Origin: an uncultured Eubacteriales bacterium
Lineage (GTDB): Bacteria; Bacillota; Clostridia; Oscillospirales; Oscillospiraceae
Length of the DNA stretch: 6,870 nt
Assembly (NCBI GenBank): GCA_900556935.1
Contig: USQL01000105.1
Span: forward strand, 1 to 6,870
Direction: 5' to 3'
Shown: one piece after another, positions 1-6,870 of the stretch
How positions within the stretch are numbered: the first letter of the stretch is position 1
Layout: each line of letters opens with the position of its first letter
The notes under the pieces: generated by a model
The model's input: only the letters and a program-made list of their open reading frames with translations
Databases searched by the model: none
Told to the model about the DNA's origin: nothing
Position numbers and translations under genes: made by a program

Positions 1-981
1 CTGATGAACATCGGCCTGGGCTCCAACGTGGGCATCTACGCCGAGGGCAACGGCTTTACCACTCCCTTCTATGTCATGCGGGACTTCTTCGGTGCCCTGA
101 CACCCGGCGTCCTGCAGAACAACATGGGGGCTACCGGCTATGCCACCATGATTCTGACGGTGGTCACCATGTTTGCGGGCCTGTTTGCCATTGTTGCCAT
201 GTCCAAGAAGAACGTGAAGGGTTCCGTGCTGTATGGCATGCTGATTGCCTCCGTGATCTACTGGGCAGGGGAGGCCATCTTCCTGCACACCAATCCCTTT
301 GCGTCTCTGGCCACAGCTTCCTTCGTGCCGCCCTTTGCGGATATGGCCAAGACCACGCTGTTCCATTTCAACTTCGCGGGCTTCCTGGAAATCGGATGGT
401 TTACCGCCATCACCCTGATTATCACCTTCTGCATCATTGATATGTTCGATACCATCGGGACTTTGGTTGGCACCGCCTCCCGGGCCGGTATGGTGGATGA
501 GAACGGCAATATGCCCAACATGAAGGAGGCCCTGCTGTCTGATGCCATCGGCACCGTGGCCGGTGCCTGCACCGGTACCTCCACCGTTACCACCTTTGTG
601 GAGTCCGCTTCCGGCGTAGAAGCCGGCGGCCGCACCGGTCTGACGGCTCTGACTACCGGTATCCTGTTCCTGGCCTGCATCTTCCTGGCCCCTGTGGCCG
701 CCATTATCCCCGCCGCCGCAACCTCTTCTGCCCTGATTTACGTGGGCGTTCTGATGCTCCAGGGCCTGAAGAATGTGGACTTTGAGGATATGGACCAGAT
801 GGTTCCCGTGGCGCTGATGCTCATCGGTATGCCCATCTCCGGCTCCATCGGCCACGCCATTGGCATTGGCCTGATTTCCTACACCATCATCAAGATCTTC
901 GGCGGCAAGGCCAAGGAGGTCTCCGTCCTGACCTACGCCATCTCCCTGCTGTTCCTGGTAAAGTTCTTCCTGGCACTGTAA
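1..981 (+). CDS. NCS2-family purine permease (AzgA/PbuG type, probably guanine/hypoxanthine), 5'-truncated by window edge
   Basis: This is the C-terminal part of an inner-membrane nucleobase:cation symporter, which would import purine bases such as guanine or hypoxanthine for salvage. The reading frame is open from base 1 (a Leu codon before the ATG at 4) and ends at TAA 979-981. The ATG at 4 is therefore probably internal, with roughly 140-160 N-terminal residues missing compared with the usual 430-480 residues. Counting from the ATG at 4, the family hallmarks are DMFDTIGTLVG (146-156) and GTSTVTTFVES followed by GGRTGL (191-213). The Asp of FDT and the Glu of VES fall where NCS2 proteins bind substrate. 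Hydrophobic membrane segments are visible at about 47-66, 74-93, 129-148, 216-238, 240-255, 266-298 and 306-325. The DMFDT and ES-GV-AGGRTG pattern favours the AzgA/PbuG branch over the uracil or xanthine branches, but exact specificity cannot be read from sequence. The gene converges on asnS and is functionally unrelated to it. Confidence 0.93.
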   Translation: MMNIGLGSNVGIYAEGNGFTTPFYVMRDFFGALTPGVLQNNMGATGYATMILTVVTMFAGLFAIVAMSKKNVKGSVLYGMLIASVIYWAGEAIFLHTNPFASLATASFVPPFADMAKTTLFHFNFAGFLEIGWFTAITLIITFCIIDMFDTIGTLVGTASRAGMVDENGNMPNMKEALLSDAIGTVAGACTGTSTVTTFVESASGVEAGGRTGLTALTTGILFLACIFLAPVAAIIPAAATSSALIYVGVLMLQGLKNVDFEDMDQMVPVALMLIGMPISGSIGHAIGIGLISYTIIKIFGGKAKEVSVLTYAISLLFLVKFFLAL

Positions 982-992
982 GATACCAAATG

Positions 993-1033
993 AAAACGAC
1001 AGCCGCTCTGAATTTTTCAGGGCGGCTGTTTTC
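993..1033 (+). terminator. Rho-independent terminator of the permease gene
   Basis: A 13-bp stem pairs 999-1011 with 1017-1029 (one G-T wobble at 1007/1021) around the five-base loop ATTTT. It begins 17 bases after the permease stop codon. The 3' arm runs into TTTTC (1029-1033), a short T-tract. On the opposite strand the stem is followed within three bases by GTTTTC, so weak action in both directions is possible. Position and stem strength support a terminator; the T-tract is modest. Confidence 0.8.
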
Positions 1034-1034
1034 A

Positions 1035-1072
1035 TAGACAAAGAAAGAGGGACAGCGCAAATGGCTGTCCCT
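1035..1072 (-). terminator. Rho-independent terminator of asnS
   Basis: A perfect 9-bp stem, AGGGACAGC (1048-1056) with GCTGTCCCT (1064-1072), encloses a seven-base loop. Read on the minus strand it starts 14 bases past the asnS stop and is followed by the T-rich run CTTTCTTTGTC (complement of 1047-1037). There is no T-run on the plus-strand side, so it is oriented for asnS. Together with the hairpin at 999-1029 it insulates two converging genes. Confidence 0.8.
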
Positions 1073-1086
1073 GAATGTGGTAGTGC

Positions 1087-2478
1087 TTACAGTTCGCAGT
1101 TGCCTACGGTTCTGGGGAAGGGGATGGCATCGCGGATGTTGCCAACGCCGGTCAGGTACATGACGCAGCGCTCGAAGCCCAGGCCGAAGCCGGCGTGGCG
1201 GGCGGAGCCGTACTTCCGCAGGTCCAGGTAGAAGTCATAGTCTTCTGCCCGCATACCTAGTTCTTCAATACGGGCCTTGAGGATGTCGTAATTGTCCTCA
1301 CGCTGGCTGCCGCCGATAATCTCGCCGATGCCGGGAACCAGGCAGTCCATGGCGGCCACGGTCTTTCCGTCGGGGTTCAGCTTCATGTAGAAGGCCTTGA
1401 TCTCCTTGGGGTAGTCGGTGACAAACACGGGGCGCTTGAAGACCTGCTCGGTGAGGTAGCGCTCGTGCTCGGTCTGCAGGTCGCTGCCCCAGTGGACGGG
1501 GTATTCAAACTGGTCGTTGTGCTCCTCCAGGATCTTCACAGCTTCGGTATAGGTAATGCGGCCGAACTCGGAGGTCATCACGTGGTTCAGCCGGTCCAGC
1601 AGACCCTTGTCTACAAAGGAATTGAAGAAGTTCATTTCCTCGGGGGCATGTTCCAGCACATAGGAGATGATATACTTGATCATGGCCTCAGCCAGTTCCA
1701 TATTGTCTTCCAGATCCGCAAAGACGATTTCCGGCTCGATCATCCAGAACTCAGCGGCGTGGCGGCTGGTGTTGGAGTTTTCTGCCCGGAAAGTGGGTCC
1801 GAAAGTATAGATGTTCTTAAAGGCCATGGCGTAGGTCTCGCCGTTGAGCTGGCCGGAAACGGTCAGGTTGGTGGGCTTGCCGAAGAAATCCTTGCTGTAG
1901 TCCACCTTGCCGTCCTCGGTCTTGGGCACATTGTTCAGGTCCAGGGTGGTCACCTGGAACATTTCTCCGGCACCCTCGCAGTCAGAGCCGGTAATCAGGG
2001 GCGTATGGACGTAAACAAAATCCCGCTCCTGGAAGAACTGGTGAATGGCGTAGGCAGCCAGACTGCGGACGCGGAACACGGCCTGGAACATATTGGTCCG
2101 GGGGCGCAGGTGGGGCATGGTCCGCAGAAATTCTACGGTGTGCCGCTTCTTCTGCATGGGGTAGTCGCTGGCAGAGGGACCCTCCACAGTGACCTCGGTG
2201 GCCTGGATTTCGAAGGGCTGCTTGGCGTCGGGGGTCAGCAGCAGCTCGCCCTTGACGATCAGGGCAGCACCCACGTTGACCTTGGAAATCTCATTGAAAT
2301 TGTCCATGGTGTCGTGGTAAACCACCTGGACAGGGGTAAAGAAAGTGCCGTCGTTCAGGACGATGAAGCCAAACTGCTTGCTGGCCCGGACAGACCGAAC
2401 CCAGCCGCCGACAGTTACTTCCTTGCCCGCATAGGCACTTGTGTTTTTGAACAGCTCTCTGACAGAAATCAGATCCAT
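1087..2478 (-). CDS. asnS: Asparaginyl-tRNA synthetase (AsnRS, class IIb)
   Basis: This cytoplasmic enzyme charges tRNA(Asn) with asparagine using ATP. The 463-residue protein is full length for bacterial AsnRS. An N-terminal OB-fold anticodon-binding domain (about 15-100) carries the AsnRS-like stretch GGWVRSVRASKQFGF. The class II catalytic domain follows: motif 1 around 148-163 (invariant Pro at 160), motif 2 around 226-250 (FRAE, then SRHAAEFWMIEPE, with Arg231 and Glu233), and motif 3 around 430-456 (GLGFER, Arg437). The RH-AEFWM-EPE form of motif 2 separates AsnRS from its relative AspRS. The ATG at 2476-2478 is preceded by a purine-rich AGAGAGAGGG (2487-2496) at workable spacing. The gene lies downstream of atpC in the same direction, but a terminator and a promoter between them indicate separate transcription. 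Its own terminator follows the TAA. No T-box leader is visible. Confidence 0.97.
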   Translation of the reverse strand: MDLISVRELFKNTSAYAGKEVTVGGWVRSVRASKQFGFIVLNDGTFFTPVQVVYHDTMDNFNEISKVNVGAALIVKGELLLTPDAKQPFEIQATEVTVEGPSASDYPMQKKRHTVEFLRTMPHLRPRTNMFQAVFRVRSLAAYAIHQFFQERDFVYVHTPLITGSDCEGAGEMFQVTTLDLNNVPKTEDGKVDYSKDFFGKPTNLTVSGQLNGETYAMAFKNIYTFGPTFRAENSNTSRHAAEFWMIEPEIVFADLEDNMELAEAMIKYIISYVLEHAPEEMNFFNSFVDKGLLDRLNHVMTSEFGRITYTEAVKILEEHNDQFEYPVHWGSDLQTEHERYLTEQVFKRPVFVTDYPKEIKAFYMKLNPDGKTVAAMDCLVPGIGEIIGGSQREDNYDILKARIEELGMRAEDYDFYLDLRKYGSARHAGFGLGFERCVMYLTGVGNIRDAIPFPRTVGNCEL

Positions 2479-2514
2479 AGGTATAACCCTCTCTCTTGCT
2501 GAAAATATAGGCTA

Positions 2515-2543
2515 AGTATACGCTAAATCGGCGGAATTTACAA
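2515..2543 (-). promoter_or_regulatory. Sigma-A-type promoter of asnS
   Basis: On the minus strand a -35 hexamer TTGTAA (2538-2543, 4 of 6 consensus positions) is separated by exactly 17 bases from a -10 hexamer TATACT (2515-2520, 5 of 6). The start of transcription would fall near 2508, giving a leader of about 30 bases before the asnS ATG. The site sits in the only AT-rich stretch between atpC and asnS. The call is inferred from consensus and position. Confidence 0.72.
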
Positions 2544-2554
2544 GAGCAAAAAGG

Positions 2555-2580
2555 AATTTTTATCAAATTCAACAAAAATT
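2555..2580. repeat. AT-rich imperfect inverted repeat upstream of the asnS promoter
   Basis: The arms AATTTTT (2555-2561) and AAAAATT (2574-2580) are complementary, and the 12 bases between them are partly symmetric. The element lies about 12-37 bases upstream of the -35 box of asnS. It could be an UP element, which helps the alpha subunit of RNA polymerase bind, or an operator. AT-rich dyads also arise by chance, so the function is unproven. Confidence 0.4.
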
Positions 2581-2581
2581 T

Positions 2582-2623
2582 TCAGAAGAAAAGCCGGGAC
2601 CCGACTGCGCAGGTCCCGACTTT
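2582..2623 (-). terminator. Rho-independent terminator ending the atp operon
   Basis: On the minus strand a 12-bp stem (2612-2623 pairing with 2590-2601, one G-T wobble at 2594/2619) with a ten-base loop is followed by a TTTTCTTC tract. It starts two bases after the atpC stop codon, so it ends the atpA-G-D-C transcript and separates it from asnS. The plus-strand side has only three T residues, so termination should be directional. Confidence 0.87.
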
Positions 2624-2625
2624 GA

Positions 2626-3026
2626 TTACTTTTGGCCTGCCACGCTCTTGCGGACCAGGGCCCGGTGGAGTCTTGCCTCCGCCAGACGAAGGTCTGTATC
2701 CGTGGAATTTTTGTTGTGCAGCACGTCCTCGGCCCGGTGCAGGGAGGCTTCGGCGCGGTCCACGTCGATCTTCTCCGCCCACTCAAAGGTGGTGGGAACC
2801 AGGGTCACAGCGCCGTCTACAACGCTGAGCATGCCGCCGATACAGGCCGCCTCCCGGCGCTTTCCGTCGGCAATGACCGTGGCCTTGCCCATGCCCAAGG
2901 GGGCCACAAAATTGATGTGACGGGCCATGATGGCCAAATCTCCGGTGGTGGAGCGGACAATCAGCCGCTCGGCATTGCCGTCATAGATCAGGCCGTCGGG
3001 GGTGACGATTTTCAGGGGGAAGGTGC

Positions 3027-3030
<4 letters not shown>
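2626..3030 (-). CDS. atpC: F1Fo ATP synthase subunit epsilon
   Basis: Epsilon is part of the central rotor: it binds gamma and the c-ring and can inhibit ATP hydrolysis through its C-terminal helices. The 134-residue length is normal. Residues 1-84 form the beta-sandwich domain (FPLKIVTPDGLIYDG at 4-18, then the GDLAIMARH loop at 30-38). Residues 85-134 form the helical hairpin. IDVDRA at 88-93 matches the I(L)DXXRA motif known for ATP binding in Bacillus-type epsilon subunits. The ATG overlaps the atpD stop as ATGA, a 4-base overlap. The only purine-rich stretch close by, AGAAGG, sits a single base from the ATG, so translation probably relies on coupling to atpD. The gene is last in the operon, with a terminator directly after the TAA. 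Confidence 0.96.
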
Positions 3031-4427
<1,397 letters not shown>

Positions 4428-4436
4428 GGAATTCAA

Positions 4437-4442
4437 CTCCTC
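4437..4442 (-). promoter_or_regulatory. Ribosome binding site deciding the atpD start
   Basis: GAGGAG on the minus strand lies nine bases before the ATG at 4427. It has zero spacing to the upstream in-frame TTG at 4436, so it supports the 466-residue protein beginning MAKNKG rather than a 469-residue form. Confidence 0.8.
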
Positions 4443-4458
4443 ATGTTAGGATGGTTAA

Positions 4459-4475
4459 GCGGCTCAAGAGCCCGC
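4459..4475 (-). other. Small hairpin across the atpG stop codon
   Basis: On the minus strand GCGGGCT (4475-4469) can pair with AGCCGC (4464-4459) around the four-base loop CTTG, giving six pairs with one bulged G. It spans the atpG stop codon and lies 16-32 bases upstream of the atpD ribosome binding site. There is no T-tract, so it is not a terminator. It might slow ribosomes or affect mRNA processing between gamma and beta, or be a by-product of GC-rich coding sequence. Confidence 0.25.
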
Positions 4476-5312
4476 GACGATTTCGGTAATCTCCTGGGTA
4501 ATGGAGGCCTGACGGGCGCGGTTGAATTTAAGGCTCAGATCCGCAATCATGTCTTCGGCATTCTGGGTTGCGGAGTCCATTGCGCTGCGCCGCGCGGCCT
4601 GCTCGGAGGCCCGGCTTTCGCAAAGGGTGCCGTAGAGAATACCGCCCAGATACTCCGGAACGATGGAGGCGAATACCTCCTCCCCGGAGGGCTCGTAGAG
4701 AATGCCGCTCTCGGCACCCTGACGGCGCATCTCCTCGCTGCAGGCGAGGGGAAGCAGCTGCATGGTGTCGGGGGTCTGGGAAAGCATAGAAACAAAATTG
4801 GTGTAAGCGATTTGAATGCCGTTGTACTCTCCGCTCAAAAAGCCGCGGCTAAGCTGCTTTGCGATGGAGAAGCAGTCACCGATGGAGACACCGGCGGCTT
4901 CGGCATAGGTTTCCGTCAGAACGGGAACCTTGTGGCTTACGAAGTAGTCAAGGGCCCGCTTGCCGATGGGAAGCACCACGGCCTCGGGGCACTTGTCAAG
5001 CTTTTGCTGTACCATTTTCAGGACATTGCTGTTGTAGCCGCCCGCCAGGCCTCTGTCACCGGCAATGACGATAAACACCGTCTTGCCTTCCTTGCGCTCA
5101 GCAAAAAAGGGAGAGGAAAAGTCCCGGTTGGTGCGTACAATGTCCTCAATGGTGGAGTGCAGGATTTCAAAATAGGGCCGTGAGTTTTGCACCTGGGCCT
5201 GGGCATGCCGCAGTTTGGAGGCAGCAACCATTTCCATGGCTTTGGTAATCTGCTTGGTGCTCTCCATGCTTCGGATGCGGGTTTTGATCTCCTTCGTGGA
5301 AACGCCAGCCAT
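4464..5312 (-). CDS. atpG: F1Fo ATP synthase subunit gamma
   Basis: Gamma is the asymmetric shaft that rotates inside the alpha3beta3 ring. The 282-residue protein has the conserved N-terminal helix (KEIKTRIRSMESTKQITKAM, residues 7-26, then MVAASKL at 28-34), a Rossmann-like middle with GDRGLAGGYN (85-94), and the C-terminal helix NRARQASITQEITEIVAGS (264-282). It begins at the ATG 5310-5312, eight bases after a perfect AGGAGG (5321-5326) that almost touches the atpA stop. The gap to atpA is 15 bases. The usual family ending is G-A-x-A or similar; here the protein stops at Gly-Ser, and the codons behind the TGA read Ala-Ala-stop in the same frame. This could be a shortened tail. There is no regulatory insertion like that of chloroplast gamma. 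Identity is secure; only the tail is odd. Confidence 0.97.
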   Translation of the reverse strand: MAGVSTKEIKTRIRSMESTKQITKAMEMVAASKLRHAQAQVQNSRPYFEILHSTIEDIVRTNRDFSSPFFAERKEGKTVFIVIAGDRGLAGGYNSNVLKMVQQKLDKCPEAVVLPIGKRALDYFVSHKVPVLTETYAEAAGVSIGDCFSIAKQLSRGFLSGEYNGIQIAYTNFVSMLSQTPDTMQLLPLACSEEMRRQGAESGILYEPSGEEVFASIVPEYLGGILYGTLCESRASEQAARRSAMDSATQNAEDMIADLSLKFNRARQASITQEITEIVAGS

Positions 5313-5320
5313 GCTGTTTC

Positions 5321-5326
5321 CCTCCT
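5321..5326 (-). promoter_or_regulatory. Strong ribosome binding site of atpG
   Basis: The full AGGAGG core on the minus strand lies eight bases before the atpG ATG and one base after the atpA TAA (5328-5330). Ribosomes finishing atpA would stop directly beside it, which favours coupled translation and confirms the atpG start. Confidence 0.85.
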
Positions 5327-5327
5327 T

Positions 5328-6839
5328 TTATGCCGGGGTGAACTGCGCGACCAGCTCTTCCAGCGCCTTTTTCAGCGCGTCCTCGGTTTCGGGCTCCAGC
5401 TTGCCGGTGGAACGAATGGCCTCCAGGACCTCGGGATGGCGACCGTCCATATGCTCTTCCAGCCGCTTCTCGAACTCGGGAACCTGTTCCACGGGAATGC
5501 TCGTCAGATAGCCCTTGGTAACGGCGTAGATAATGCAGACCTGCTGCGCAACCTCCTTGGGGGAGTTGTTCTTCTGCTTCAGTACGGCCACAATCCGTTC
5601 GCCCAAGGCAAGCCGCTGCTTGGTATCGGCATCCAGGTCAGAGCCGAACTGCGCAAAACTCTGCAGCTCCCGGTACTGAGAGTACAGAAGCTTCAGAGAG
5701 CCTGCCACCTTCTTCATGGCCTTAATCTGCGCGTCGCCGCCTACACGGGACACGGAAATACCGGGGTTGACAGCGGGCATAATGCCGGAGTTAAACAGCT
5801 CGGTTTCCAGGAAGATCTGGCCGTCGGTAATGGAAATGACGTTGGTGGGAATATAGGCGGAAACGTCGCCGGCCTGGGTCTCGATAATGGGAAGGGCCGT
5901 CAGGCTGCCGCCGCCCAGCTCCGGGGACAGCTGCGCCGCACGCTCCAGAAGACGGGAGTGGAGGTAGAACACGTCGCCGGGGTAAGCCTCTCGTCCGGGG
6001 GGACGGCGAATCAGCAAGGAAATGGCACGGTAAGCCACGGCGTGCTTGGAAAGGTCGTCGTAGATAACCAGCACATCCTTGCCTTGATGCATGAAATATT
6101 CGCCCATGGTGCAGCCGGAGTAGGGGGCGATATACTGCATGGGGGCCAGCTCCGAAGCGGTAGCAGAGACTACGATGGTGTAGTCCATAGCTCCGCCCAG
6201 GGTCAGGTTCTCCACCACCTGGGCCACGGTAGAACGCTTCTGACCGATGGCAACATAAATGCAGATGACATCCTTGCCCTTCTGGTTCAGAATGGTATCG
6301 GTGGCGATAGTGGTCTTGCCGGTCTGCCGGTCACCGATGATCAGCTCACGCTGGCCGCGGCCGATGGGAATCATGGAGTCGATGGCCTTGATGCCGGTTT
6401 GCAGAGGCACAGAAACGTGCTTTCTTTCAATAATGCCGGGGGCAGGGGATTCGATAGGCTTGTAAGCCTCGGCCTCGATGGCCCCCTTGCCGTCGATGGG
6501 CGCGCCCAGGGCGTTGACAACACGGCCAATCAGATTTTTGCCTACCGGCACGGAAACGACCTTGCCGGTGCGCTTGACAATATCGCCTTCCTTGATGCCC
6601 TGGTCGGAGCCAAGGATAACGATGGATACGGTTTCCTCTTCCAGGTTCTGTGCCATGCCGTAGGAGCCGTCGGGGAATTCCACCAGCTCACCGGCCATGC
6701 ACTTGTCAAGACCGGAGGCCTTTGCGATGCCGTCACCAACCAGAATGACGACACCGGTTTCGCTGACCTCGATCTTGTTTTCGTAGTTCTTAATCTGACT
6801 ACGAATGATTTTGGTTATTTCTTCGGGTCTAAGTTCCAT
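5328..6839 (-). CDS. atpA: F1Fo ATP synthase subunit alpha
   Basis: Three alpha subunits alternate with beta in the F1 head; they carry non-catalytic nucleotide sites and donate the arginine finger. The 503-residue protein is full length. Residues 1-95 hold the crown beta-barrel. The P-loop GDRQTGKT is at 169-176, the AIGQKRSTV loop with Gln200 at 197-205, Walker B DVLVIYDDLSKHA at 255-267, and the signature PAVNPGISVS at 355-364, directly followed by Arg365, the presumed arginine finger. The C-terminal helical domain runs from about 375 to 503. The start is the ATG 6837-6839, preceded by AAAGCAGGGA, a partial match to the Shine-Dalgarno consensus at normal spacing. It is the first complete gene of the atp cluster here and lies 15 bases upstream of atpG. 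No missing residue or frameshift was seen. Confidence 0.98.
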   Translation of the reverse strand: MELRPEEITKIIRSQIKNYENKIEVSETGVVILVGDGIAKASGLDKCMAGELVEFPDGSYGMAQNLEEETVSIVILGSDQGIKEGDIVKRTGKVVSVPVGKNLIGRVVNALGAPIDGKGAIEAEAYKPIESPAPGIIERKHVSVPLQTGIKAIDSMIPIGRGQRELIIGDRQTGKTTIATDTILNQKGKDVICIYVAIGQKRSTVAQVVENLTLGGAMDYTIVVSATASELAPMQYIAPYSGCTMGEYFMHQGKDVLVIYDDLSKHAVAYRAISLLIRRPPGREAYPGDVFYLHSRLLERAAQLSPELGGGSLTALPIIETQAGDVSAYIPTNVISITDGQIFLETELFNSGIMPAVNPGISVSRVGGDAQIKAMKKVAGSLKLLYSQYRELQSFAQFGSDLDADTKQRLALGERIVAVLKQKNNSPKEVAQQVCIIYAVTKGYLTSIPVEQVPEFEKRLEEHMDGRHPEVLEAIRSTGKLEPETEDALKKALEELVAQFTPA

Positions 6840-6857
6840 ACAGTCCCTGCTTTCTCG

Positions 6858-6870
6858 TCAGAGTACGGTG
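6858..6870 (-). CDS. atpH: Possible 3' tip of atpH (subunit delta)
   Basis: In one minus-strand frame the last 13 bases read Thr-Val-Leu followed by TGA (6858-6860), 18 bases before the atpA ATG. Bacterial operons normally place atpH, the stator subunit delta, directly before atpA, and delta often ends in a short hydrophobic tail. Only three codons are visible, so this rests on gene order and spacing rather than on protein similarity. Confidence 0.4.

Noticed and set aside
258..704. A 148-codon minus-strand frame inside the permease gene
   Set aside because: The opposite strand carries clear NCS2 membrane segments and signature motifs; this frame is their shadow.
1465..2502. A 345-codon open frame on the plus strand opposite asnS
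   Set aside because: It lies entirely over a certain asnS gene, has no recognisable domain, and its low-complexity Gly/Val/Leu composition is typical of antisense frames opposite GC-rich codons that avoid TTA, CTA and TCA.
2505..2510. A second possible -10 box (TATATT on the minus strand) for asnS
   Set aside because: No acceptable -35 hexamer sits 16-18 bases upstream, unlike the TATACT box, which has TTGTAA at 17 bases.
4428..4436. Upstream TTG start for atpD adding three residues (MNS)
   Set aside because: The TTG touches the ribosome binding site with no spacing, while the ATG at 4427 has nine bases of spacing and gives the usual beta N-terminus.

Overview
The window looks like ordinary chromosomal housekeeping DNA from a moderately GC-rich, Gram-positive-type anaerobe. 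The closest fit is probably a clostridial gut bacterium of the Oscillospiraceae/Ruminococcaceae kind. That guess rests on the GC-rich third codon positions, the strong AGGAGG-type ribosome binding sites, the bacterial F-type ATP synthase gene order, and the clostridial flavour of the proteins. It is an inference, not an identification.

Layout from left to right. (1) Bases 1-981, + strand: the 3' two-thirds of an NCS2/AzgA-type purine permease gene whose start lies outside the window. (2) 982-1086: a short convergent gap with two hairpins, one placed to end the permease transcript and one to end the asnS transcript. (3) 1087-2478, - strand: complete asnS, asparaginyl-tRNA synthetase. (4) 2479-2625: a 147-base gap holding, in minus-strand order, the atp operon terminator, an AT-rich imperfect dyad, a good sigma-A-like promoter and the short asnS leader. 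(5) 2626-6839, - strand: atpA-atpG-atpD-atpC, the subunits alpha, gamma, beta and epsilon of F1 ATP synthase, tightly packed (gaps of 15 and 36 bases, then a 4-base overlap). The last 13 bases of the window are compatible with the 3' tip of atpH.

The four complete atp genes encode the soluble F1 part of the ATP synthase: the alpha/beta hexamer with nucleotide sites, the gamma rotor shaft, and the epsilon rotor and regulatory subunit. The Fo genes and most of atpH would lie beyond the right edge. asnS appears to be transcribed separately from its own promoter. The permease is unrelated and converges on asnS.

No mobile element, CRISPR array, tRNA, rRNA or novel system was found. The points worth a second look are small: a gamma subunit that stops just before the usual C-terminal residues, with a readable A-A-stop tail behind the TGA; an ATP-sensing motif in epsilon; an AT-rich dyad upstream of the asnS promoter and an asnS leader too short for a T-box; and atpC translation that seems to depend on coupling.
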